From: Pseudomonadota bacterium | GTDB taxonomy: Bacteria > Pseudomonadota > Gammaproteobacteria > Burkholderiales > Burkholderiaceae | Direction of reading: 5' to 3' | Length of the DNA: 30,007 bases | Assembly: GCA_963205525.1 (NCBI GenBank) | Contig: CAUJJP010000172.1 | Coordinates: 1 to 30,007 of the forward strand | Part shown: piece after piece, positions 1 to 5,805 of the stretch | Layout: every line of letters begins with the position of its first letter | Numbering within the stretch: position 1 is the stretch's first letter | Made by a program: the position numbers and the translations under genes | Notes under the pieces: model-generated | Seen by the model: the letters and a program-made list of their open reading frames with translations, nothing else | Databases searched by the model: none | Told to the model about the DNA's origin: nothing

Positions 1-14
1 TGCGTCCTGCCTTG

Positions 15-20
15 TATGTT
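15..20 (+). promoter_or_regulatory. Candidate -10 box in IS left end (junction promoter half)
   Basis: TATGTT lies just inside the inferred left end. In a circularised element it would sit 17 bp downstream of TTGACG at 1406-1411 (13 bp of right end, CT, then 2 bp). This would make a strong promoter that exists only in the circle and reads into the guide-RNA region. The arrangement is known for IS110-type elements; its use here is inferred. Confidence 0.4.
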
Positions 21-50
21 CTTCCCCGATTTAACTCAATCGTGGTGGAA

Positions 51-154
51 GGCTGTGGAGCTTGTGGATCGAGCGGCGGGCGGTGGGCAACGCGCAGCGT
101 TGTCCACGGGCCGTCGCGGTGCGGCGCAGCCGCACGATCCACAAATCCACAGCC
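51..154 (+). other. Branched inverted-repeat structure in IS110 left end
   Basis: A long outer stem pairs 51-71 with 135-154: GGCTGTGGA and TGTGGATCG blocks match the reverse complement, with a small internal asymmetry. It encloses two perfect hairpins: 83-92 with 98-107 (10 bp including one G-T pair, 5-nt loop) and 119-125 with 129-135 (7 bp, 3-nt loop). Only one base competes between the second hairpin and the outer stem. The three-way fold lies upstream of the three-part guide-RNA fold at 195-416. It may be an extra 5' domain of the same transcript or a DNA structure used at the element end. Confidence 0.55.
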
Positions 155-194
155 GGTCTGTTCGCCGCGCCGTCCCCGGCGTAGGTTCAGCCTT

Positions 195-420
195 CCTCCA
201 CCACTTGCCGGGCAAGGTGTCGGGGTGGAGGGACGGTTCCTGCCTTTCGGCGAGCGCGCTGGCAGCGCCAGCAGGCTCGACCGCTTCACTGAGAGTCTCC
301 CCACCCCTGCACCGAGCGTCGATGAAGAACCTCACGTCGTGCCCCAAGGTGTCGCAGCCAGGGCCGAACGTCAATGTCAGCAAGTTCACGCCATGCGCAG
401 GGAGCCACCCCGACGCCGCC
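195..420 (+). ncRNA. Candidate bridge RNA of the IS110 element
   Basis: Three structures follow each other, in the order known for IS621 bridge RNA. First is a 5' hairpin (195-202 with 224-231, inner stem 204-208 with 212-216). Second is a target-loop-like structure: lower stem 234-237 with 280-283 and upper hairpin 258-263 with 267-272. Its left internal strand holds TCCTGCCT (238-245), identical to the left flank plus core at 5-12. Its right strand holds GGCT (274-277), complementary to AGCC at 1428-1431. Third is a donor-loop-like structure closed by 316-321 with 411-416. Its left strand holds AGAACCT (326-332), identical to the right end plus core at 1420-1426. ATGCG (393-397) could pair with the left-end TGTAT using two wobbles. 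The exact 5' and 3' ends are unknown. Confidence 0.6.
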
Positions 421-431
421 CATTTTGAGTC

Positions 432-1409
432 ATGAACCCTCAAAAGCCTCAAGCTCAAGCCACAGCTGCCGCGCTCGATGTCGGCGTGGATGTGGCCAGC
501 GCTCACCTGGATGCTGCCGTTCACGGCCGCGGCGGCGTTCATCGGCTGGCCAACACCGATGCGGCCATCGGCCGATGGCTGCGTACGCTGCCGCCCGGCT
601 CGCGCCTGGCCCTGGAGTCCACGGGTCGCTATCACGAGCGTCTTGCACGGCTGGCCCATGCCGCCGGCATGGTCGTGTACGTACTGGACCCGCGCGCGGT
701 GCGCCAGTACGCACGCGGCCTGGGTCAGCGCGGCAAGACCGATCGGCTGGATGCCCAGATGCTGGCCCACCTCATCGAGCGCGAGCACGGCCGGCTGCGT
801 CCCTGGCAACCGCCCAGCCCCGAGCACGAACTGCTCAAGGACCTGCTGCGCCAGCGCGCCATGCTGGCCCGAGATGTGGCCTCGCTGCGTCAAGGCCTGC
901 GCGAGGCCGCCGCCGCGACCGTGGACTTCACGCCGATGTTCAAGGCCATGCAGGACACGCTGCGTGCGCTGGACAAGCAGATCGCCAAGGCGGCCTGCGC
1001 GTTGCCGCAGGGCAAGTCCGCTCTGGGCTGGATCATGTCCGTGCCTGGCGTGGGCCTGCTCACCGGTGCGACCTTGCTGCGCGTGTTCCAGCGCCTGGCG
1101 CATCGTGGCAGCGACGCTGTCGTAGCCTTCCTGGGCATGGACCTGCGGCCGCAGGACTCGGGCAAGCGCACGGGTGTGCGCCGCCTGTCCAAACGCGGGG
1201 ATGCCTACGCGCGCAAGTTGCTGTTCACCGCCGCGATGGCAGCTGCCCGATGCGACCCGCAGTGGCGCAAGCTCTACGAGCACGAACTCGCCAAGGGCCT
1301 GCCCACCACCGCAGCCTACGTCGCCATCGGTCGAAGAATCCTGCGCGTCGCCTTCAGCGTCTTCAAGAATCAAGCCACCTATGACCCGGCCAGGTTGCCC
1401 GGCGCTTGA
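432..1409 (+). CDS. IS110-family transposase (DEDD RuvC-like recombinase)
   Basis: This 325-aa protein has the normal length for the family (IS621 is 326 aa). The N-terminal RuvC-like domain shows the DEDD set: D20 in VGVDVAS, E62 in LESTGRY, and D104 and D107 in KTDRLDA. The C-terminal Transposase_20 region has the PGVGLLTGATLL helix-hairpin segment near residue 200 and a conserved serine, S243 in QDSGKR, which lines up with the catalytic S241 of IS621. The protein should cut and join DNA at the CT core, guided by the RNA encoded upstream. The ATG follows TTTTGAGTC with no clear Shine-Dalgarno site. The reading frame is intact with no internal stop, so the element may be active. Confidence 0.95.
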   Translation: MNPQKPQAQATAAALDVGVDVASAHLDAAVHGRGGVHRLANTDAAIGRWLRTLPPGSRLALESTGRYHERLARLAHAAGMVVYVLDPRAVRQYARGLGQRGKTDRLDAQMLAHLIEREHGRLRPWQPPSPEHELLKDLLRQRAMLARDVASLRQGLREAAAATVDFTPMFKAMQDTLRALDKQIAKAACALPQGKSALGWIMSVPGVGLLTGATLLRVFQRLAHRGSDAVVAFLGMDLRPQDSGKRTGVRRLSKRGDAYARKLLFTAAMAAARCDPQWRKLYEHELAKGLPTTAAYVAIGRRILRVAFSVFKNQATYDPARLPGA

Positions 1410-1411
1410 CG
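1406..1411 (+). promoter_or_regulatory. Candidate -35 box in IS right end (junction promoter half)
   Basis: TTGACG overlaps the transposase stop codon and matches five of six bases of the sigma70 -35 consensus. It points outward through the right end. In the inserted form it has no good -10 downstream; in the circle it pairs with TATGTT at 15-20 at 17 bp spacing. Confidence 0.4.
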
Positions 1412-1425
1412 GCAAACATAGAACC

Positions 1426-2520
1426 TCAGCCAATGCTCTCGACCTGGCGGCTTTCCTGGTAGACGCGGCCGAAGCGGTTGGACAGGAAGTCGGGCAGGGC
1501 GATCTGCTCCTGGCGCACGAAGCCGCGCTGCGGCAGGCGGCCGGCGCGGAACAGGTCCAGCGCAGTGCACAGGCCGGCGGCGGTGGTGATCTGGATCGCC
1601 GACAGCGGCGCCTCGGCCTGGCGGTCGGCGAAGATCTTGCGCGCGAACACCTCCTGCACCAGGCTGCCGCGGCGCATGCCGCTGACGGTGACGAAGACCA
1701 GCACCAGGTCCTGCATGGTGCTGGGCACCGCGCGGCGCAGGATGTTCTTCAGGTTCTCCACGTCGTGCTCGAGCTGCAGCTCCTGCAGCAGCACGCGCAT
1801 GAGCTCGCGATGGCCGGGGTAGCGCACGCTCTTGTAGTCCAGCGTGCGCACGCGCCCGGCCAGGGTTTCGCACAGGGTGCCGAGTCCGCCACTGGTGTTG
1901 AAGGCCTCGTACTCGGTGCCGTCCAGGCTGAAGTGCTCCAGCCCTTCGAGCGGCAGGACCTCGATGCGCTGGCCGTCGCGGATCGCCTCGCAGGGGTGGC
2001 AGTACTCGTTGATGAGGCCGTCCACCGACCAGGTCAGGTTGTATTTCAGGGCGTTGGTCGGGAAGGCCGGCAGGGCGCCGACGCGCATCTTGATCTCGTG
2101 CAGTTCGTCGAAACCCTGAGCCAGGTGCTGGGCGACGATGCCGATGAAGCCCGGCGCGAGGCCGCACTGCGGCATGAAGGCCACCGGCGCGTCCTGCGCC
2201 AGGCGGTGGATGGCGCGCGTGGCGGCGACGTCCTCGGTGAGGTCGAAGTAGTGGCAGCCGGCCTCGCGCGCCTGTGTCGCCACCGTCACCGCCAGGTGGT
2301 AGGGCAGGGCGTTGAGCACCGCGTCCTGGCCGCGCAGCAGGACCGCAAGCTCGGCCGCCGAGGCGGTGTCCGCGACCCGGGTGTCGATGCCGTCCTCGCC
2401 CAGGCGCGCCAGCGGGCGCGGGTCGCGGTCGGCCACGGTGACGTGATAGTCGCCGCTGGCGGCCAGCCAGCGGGCCACGGTCTGGCCGATGTGGCCGGCG
2501 CCGAGCAAGGTGATGCGCAT
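1426..2520 (-). CDS. Saccharopine dehydrogenase-like NAD(P)-dependent oxidoreductase
   Basis: This 364-aa protein starts with a Rossmann fold (LLGAGHIGQ at residues 5-13) and continues with the Lys9-type C-terminal domain (GLAPGFIGI near 120, the TNALKYNLTWS stretch and the CLxTALDLF-like end). Relatives act on saccharopine or similar lysine and aminoadipate intermediates in the cytoplasm; the exact substrate cannot be read here. It is divergently paired with an Lrp/AsnC regulator, a frequent arrangement for amino acid catabolic genes, which supports a lysine-related role. The C-terminus ends in VESIG and its stop codon touches the inferred right end of the IS110 element. The length is normal, so the insertion seems not to have truncated it. 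Confidence 0.85.
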   Translation of the reverse strand: MRITLLGAGHIGQTVARWLAASGDYHVTVADRDPRPLARLGEDGIDTRVADTASAAELAVLLRGQDAVLNALPYHLAVTVATQAREAGCHYFDLTEDVAATRAIHRLAQDAPVAFMPQCGLAPGFIGIVAQHLAQGFDELHEIKMRVGALPAFPTNALKYNLTWSVDGLINEYCHPCEAIRDGQRIEVLPLEGLEHFSLDGTEYEAFNTSGGLGTLCETLAGRVRTLDYKSVRYPGHRELMRVLLQELQLEHDVENLKNILRRAVPSTMQDLVLVFVTVSGMRRGSLVQEVFARKIFADRQAEAPLSAIQITTAAGLCTALDLFRAGRLPQRGFVRQEQIALPDFLSNRFGRVYQESRQVESIG

Positions 2521-2631
2521 GTCTGTCTCCGTCTGCGGGCCTCCACTCTAGGCAGGGTTGCGAACGAATGCATGCGTCGAATCGTCGAAGCATTGTGGAA
2601 CGCCGTCAGAACGACGATCATATTCGTCGCT
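2521..2631. promoter_or_regulatory. Divergent promoter region between dehydrogenase and lrp-like gene
   Basis: The 111-bp gap contains an imperfect dyad around ATGCAT (CGaATGCATgCG, near 2564-2575). It also has split inverted arms: CGAATCGTCG near 2578 is echoed in reverse complement near 2613-2627 with a short insertion. Lrp/AsnC proteins bind such degenerate dyads and usually control the divergent gene and themselves. No convincing -35/-10 pair could be fixed by eye. Confidence 0.35.
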
Positions 2632-3069
2632 ATGACAGAACCCGACGAACTCGATCGCCGGCTGATCGCGCTCCTGCAGGCGAACGCGCGCGAGAGCACG
2701 GCCCAGCTTGCGCGCCGCCTGGGGGTGGCGCGCACCACGGTGCTGGCGCGCATCGCGCGCCTGGAGCGCCGGGGCGTGATCGGCGGCTACACCGTGCGCC
2801 TGGCGGCGGACGGCGACGCGCGCGCGGTCGAGGCCTTCGTCGGCATCGTCACCGACCCCAAGCTCGGGCGCGAGGTCACGCGCTGGCTGGCCGCCCTGCC
2901 CGAGCTGCGGCTGCTGGTGTCGGTGAGCGGCGAGTTCGACTACATCGCCCAGCTGCGCGTGGACACCACGGCGCGCCTGGACGCCCTGCTCGACGAGATC
3001 GGCGCCGTGCCCGGGGTGGCGCGCACCACCAGCTCGGTGGTGCTGGCGCGGCGGGTGGACCGGCGCTGA
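2632..3069 (+). CDS. Lrp/AsnC-family transcriptional regulator
   Basis: This 145-aa protein has the normal length for the family. Residues 5-60 form the winged helix-turn-helix (LDRRLIALLQANARES, ARRLGVARTTVLARIARLE), followed by the GVIGGYTV linker. Residues 70-140 form the RAM ligand-sensing domain with the LPELRLLVSVSGEFDY segment. Such proteins form octamers and respond to an amino acid. The start at ATG 2632 gives MTEPDELDRRLI, the standard N-terminus. It is divergent from the saccharopine-dehydrogenase-like gene, its probable target, and lies 41 bp upstream of the TIR-domain gene on the same strand. Confidence 0.9.
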   Translation: MTEPDELDRRLIALLQANARESTAQLARRLGVARTTVLARIARLERRGVIGGYTVRLAADGDARAVEAFVGIVTDPKLGREVTRWLAALPELRLLVSVSGEFDYIAQLRVDTTARLDALLDEIGAVPGVARTTSSVVLARRVDRR

Positions 3070-3075
3070 AACCCC

Positions 3076-3099
3076 GCGCCGCGCTGCGCGTTGCGGCGC
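3076..3099 (+). terminator. GC-rich stem-loop between lrp-like and TIR genes
   Basis: GCGCCGC (3076-3082) pairs perfectly with GCGGCGC (3093-3099) around a 10-nt loop. It begins 6 bp after the lrp-like stop and ends 11 bp before the TIR gene's GTG start. There is no T-tract, so it may be a weak terminator, an attenuator or a cover over the TIR ribosome site. Confidence 0.35.
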
Positions 3100-3110
3100 A
3101 TGATCGGCGG

Positions 3111-4085
3111 GTGCCGGCGCGCATCTTCATCTCCTACCGTCGCGACGACAGCGCCGGCTACGCCGGACGCCTGGAAGCGTCGCTGGAAAGCCGCTTCGGT
3201 GCCGGCTGCGTGTTCCGCGATGCGAGCGACATCGCCCCCGGCAGCGACTTCGCCGCCGTGATCGGTGCGCGCCTGGCGGAGGCGCAGGCGGTGCTGGTGC
3301 TGATCGGGCCGCGCTGGGCGGGCGCTGGCGACGCGGCCCGGCGGCGCATCGACGAGCCCGGCGACTTCGTGCGCATCGAGGTTCAGGCCGCGCTCGCGAG
3401 CGGCCGGCTCGTGGTGCCGGTGCTGCTGCAGGGCGTGAGCATGCCCGCCGCGGCCAGCCTGCCCGCGCCGCTGCAGCCGCTGGCCGAACGCCAGGCGCTG
3501 GCCCTGGGCGACACCCACTGGGAGGCCGATGTCGACCGCCTGGTCGCTGCGCTGGGTCTGCGCGGCGCCTGGCCCTGGCGCCGCCGGCTGCTGGGTGCTG
3601 GCGCGGCGCTGATCGGCGCCGCAGGCGCGATCGCCTACTGGCGCGGTCTCGACACCGCGCATCCGGGCGCTGCGCCCGATGGGCAGCAAGGGTCCGACCG
3701 CGGTTCGGGCCGCGACGCCGACCGTGATGCCCAGCTCCTCGGCAGCTGGCAGGCCGAGCTGCGCTACGACTGGGGCGACCGCTACACCGAGCGCTTCGTG
3801 TTCGAGCGCCACGACGGCATGTGGGTCGCACGCGCGAGCTTCCTCGGCGCCCTGCGCACGGCCGAGGACCTGCGCTGGGACGGCCAGCGGCTGCAGTTCC
3901 AGACCCGCAGCCGCTGGTCGGTCTCGGGCGGCGCGCAGGGCGAACAGACCCTGGCCTACCTCGCCACCCTGGAGCAAGACGGCGGCGCGCCGCTGCTGCG
4001 CTTTCGCCTGCAGATCAGCGGCAGCTACCAGCCGCAGCCGGCGCTGGACTTCGTGGCACGGCGACTGCGCCCGGTGCGGCCATAG
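3111..4085 (+). CDS. Membrane-anchored TIR-domain protein
   Basis: This 324-aa protein starts at GTG 3111 (MPARIFISYRRDD); no in-frame ATG is well placed. Residues 4-140 are a bacterial TIR domain: FISYRRDDSAGYAGRL box, FRDASDIAPGSDF, VLVLIGPRW, then E90 in the RIEVQAAL helix, at the place of the catalytic glutamate in NAD+-cleaving TIR domains. Residues 159-177 form one membrane segment after a basic PWRRR stretch. A polar Asp/Gly/Arg linker (185-207) leads to a C-terminal domain of about 115 residues rich in alternating hydrophobic strands, which I do not recognise; it resembles a small beta-barrel. If the TIR side is cytoplasmic, the C-terminal domain is periplasmic. NADase or defence function is inferred, not shown. 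Confidence 0.8.
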   Translation: MPARIFISYRRDDSAGYAGRLEASLESRFGAGCVFRDASDIAPGSDFAAVIGARLAEAQAVLVLIGPRWAGAGDAARRRIDEPGDFVRIEVQAALASGRLVVPVLLQGVSMPAAASLPAPLQPLAERQALALGDTHWEADVDRLVAALGLRGAWPWRRRLLGAGAALIGAAGAIAYWRGLDTAHPGAAPDGQQGSDRGSGRDADRDAQLLGSWQAELRYDWGDRYTERFVFERHDGMWVARASFLGALRTAEDLRWDGQRLQFQTRSRWSVSGGAQGEQTLAYLATLEQDGGAPLLRFRLQISGSYQPQPALDFVARRLRPVRP

Positions 4086-4101
4086 CCGCCCGGACCCTGA
4101 C

Positions 4102-4989
4102 TCAGAACGCCGGCAGCTCCTGCTCGCAGTTGCAGTTGTTGAAGGTCTCCTTGAAGGTCCGGTAGGGCTGCGGCAGCTGGGGCCAGATCACCGAGGCGCG
4201 TTGCGGGCTGTAGGCAGGGTAGCTGTACAGCGGCTTGCGGAAGCCGGCCGGGAATCCCGCCCGTTCGCCCGCCTCGCCGCCGAGCGATGGCGCAGCGCCC
4301 TTGAATGCCAGTTCACCGAGGCGTTCGTTGACCTGCGCGAGCATGGACTCGGGCAGGCCGGGCACGAAGTCGTAGGCCATCTGCAGGTGCCAGATCTTCC
4401 AGCGCCCATCCTCGCGGACGAAATCGGCGCCGTACTTCTCGAAGAAGAACATGGACTGCAGACGGACCTTCCCATCGACGTAGACCGGCATGATGCCCAC
4501 GCCCGGCGAGTACCAGGCGCCCTGCGCCGTCTTGCCGTCGTCGGCGACCTCGATCACCGGTGTGGTGCTGGTGTGCATCACCCATTCGGCACCTGCGCCG
4601 TAGAACGATTCGTCGGTCTTCACCGATCGGTCCACGGCCGCCAGCCTGGCCTGAGCCTGGCTGGCATCTTCGCGGCTCTTCTTGCCGTAGGCGTTGCGAA
4701 TCGTCTCCAGACCGTACATGACCCAGGCCGGGCTGCCGAAGGTGGCGCTGGCGGCGAAGCGTCCGCTGCGCGACACCCACATGGTGTCAAGTTCCTCCAG
4801 GTTGCGATTTGCCGCGTGCATGTACTCGTGGCGGCTCATCAGGTTCTGCACCGCGATCGTCGCCGCGGCGCGCTCGCCGTCCGAGATGACTGCGAACTTG
4901 CCCTTGGGTGCCGCCGTGGCTGTAGCGGCCACTGCTGTCAACATCAGACCCAGCAGGACGGGCTTGCAGGGTGCGGGAATGTCGTACAC
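4102..4989 (-). CDS. Exported NTF2/SnoaL-like protein (operon gene 4)
   Basis: This 295-aa protein starts at GTG 4989, preceded by AAAGGAGA at good spacing; upstream in-frame ATGs lie inside the SDR gene. An N-terminal signal peptide (about 27 residues, VLLGLMLTAVAATATAA) indicates export. The body is a SnoaL-like, cone-shaped domain: QNLMSRHEYMHAANR, the WVMYGLETIRNAYG helix, HTSTTPVIEVADDGKTAQGAW and FEKYGADFVREDGRWKIWHLQ. The C-terminus carries LPQPYRTFKETF plus CNC, a motif shared with the paralogue at 8027-9133. Relatives of this fold catalyse eliminations, isomerisations or hydrations of small cyclic molecules. It lies 10 bp after the SDR gene and is probably the last gene of the operon. 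Confidence 0.8.
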   Translation of the reverse strand: MYDIPAPCKPVLLGLMLTAVAATATAAPKGKFAVISDGERAAATIAVQNLMSRHEYMHAANRNLEELDTMWVSRSGRFAASATFGSPAWVMYGLETIRNAYGKKSREDASQAQARLAAVDRSVKTDESFYGAGAEWVMHTSTTPVIEVADDGKTAQGAWYSPGVGIMPVYVDGKVRLQSMFFFEKYGADFVREDGRWKIWHLQMAYDFVPGLPESMLAQVNERLGELAFKGAAPSLGGEAGERAGFPAGFRKPLYSYPAYSPQRASVIWPQLPQPYRTFKETFNNCNCEQELPAF

Positions 4990-4999
4990 GGGTTCTCCT

Positions 5000-5803
5000 T
5001 TACCAGGCGGTGGCGCCTGCATCGATGCTGAAATCGGCCGCGGTCACCCAGCTCGACTCGTCCGATCCGAGGTAGATCGCCAGCCAGCCGATGTCTTCGG
5101 GCTGGCCGTTGCGCTTGATCATGAACTTGGACAGCACCTGCTCCCGAAAGCCGGGGATGTGCTCCAGCGGGTACTTCGTTGCCGCCGTCTCCACCAGCGC
5201 CGGGCTGATGGTGTTGACGCGGATGCCCAGCGGAGCGCCTTCCATCGCCAGCTGACGGCTCATCGCCAGCACCGCCCCCTTGCCGGCGCAGTGCGCAAGC
5301 GCGGGCGACAGCGCCAGCGCCATGCGCGCATTGGCGCTGGCGAAGTTGATCACGCTGGCACCGCGCTGCTTCATGTAGGGCCAGGCGGCCCGGCAGGCGA
5401 GAAAGACGATGTCCACCTCGCCGATCATGGTGCGCTTCCAGTCGCGCTCGTAGTCCAGGTCCTCGAGCCAGGCGAACGCGCCGAAGGCGGCCGCATTGAC
5501 CAGGATGTCGATGCCGCCGTGGCGCTGCCCGGCGTGCTCCATCAGCCGGCAGGCTGCGGTGGGGTCGGTCAGGTCCAGTGGGTGCAGGCTGTCGATCACG
5601 AGTCCTTGTGCGGTTGCCGCCTCGACCGTGGCCTGCGCGTTGGCGGCATCAATGTCGCAACCGACGACGGCCGCCCCCTGCTGCGCGAACATGAGCGCGA
5701 TGCCGCGCCCGATGCCGGCGCCAATGCCCGTCACCACCGCCACCTTGTCGGCGAGGCGGTCGCCCGGGCGGCCGGGCAGGGCCAGTCTGATCCTCGTGTC
5801 CAT
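5000..5803 (-). CDS. SDR-family oxidoreductase with altered catalytic Tyr (operon gene 3)
   Basis: This 267-aa protein is a classical short-chain dehydrogenase by length and fold. The cofactor motif TGIGAGIG lies at residues 25-32, CDID near 49-52 suggests NAD(H) preference, the NAA motif is at 103-105, and S156 is the likely catalytic serine. Where the YxxxK motif belongs it has H171-C-A-G-K175, so Tyr is replaced by His. The C-terminal half (VNTISPALVET, DIGWLAIYLGSDESSWVTA, DAGATAW) is normal. The start at ATG 5803 sits 2 bp after the TonB-receptor stop, so the two are probably translationally coupled. It may oxidise or reduce the compound imported by the receptor, or have lost dehydrogenase activity. 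Confidence 0.9.
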   Translation of the reverse strand: MDTRIRLALPGRPGDRLADKVAVVTGIGAGIGRGIALMFAQQGAAVVGCDIDAANAQATVEAATAQGLVIDSLHPLDLTDPTAACRLMEHAGQRHGGIDILVNAAAFGAFAWLEDLDYERDWKRTMIGEVDIVFLACRAAWPYMKQRGASVINFASANARMALALSPALAHCAGKGAVLAMSRQLAMEGAPLGIRVNTISPALVETAATKYPLEHIPGFREQVLSKFMIKRNGQPEDIGWLAIYLGSDESSWVTAADFSIDAGATAW

Positions 5804-5805
5804 GG

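Larger units (their letters stand above)
11..1426 (+). mobile_element. IS110-family insertion sequence, complete, inferred ends
   Basis: The element carries one transposase gene (432-1409), a long non-coding left end (13-431) and a very short right end (1410-1424). This layout is that of the IS110 group, where the guide RNA lies upstream of the transposase. No terminal inverted repeats are visible, as is usual for the family. I infer the ends from a CT dinucleotide at 11-12 and at 1425-1426. Joining right end to left end through one CT gives ATAGAAC-CT-TGTAT, and puts a TTGACG (1406-1411) exactly 17 bp from a TATGTT (15-20). The CT-TGTAT start resembles the IS621 donor junction as I remember it. 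The right CT overlaps the stop codon of the neighbouring dehydrogenase, so that gene stays intact. The ends are inference; the IS110 identity is firm. Confidence 0.75.

Noticed and set aside
51..154. DnaA-box-like TGTGGA / TCCACA motifs suggesting an origin
   Set aside because: The motifs depart from the TTATCCACA consensus, form the two arms of one stem, and lie inside the IS110 left end; no dnaA, dnaN, rpmH or AT-rich unwinding region is present.
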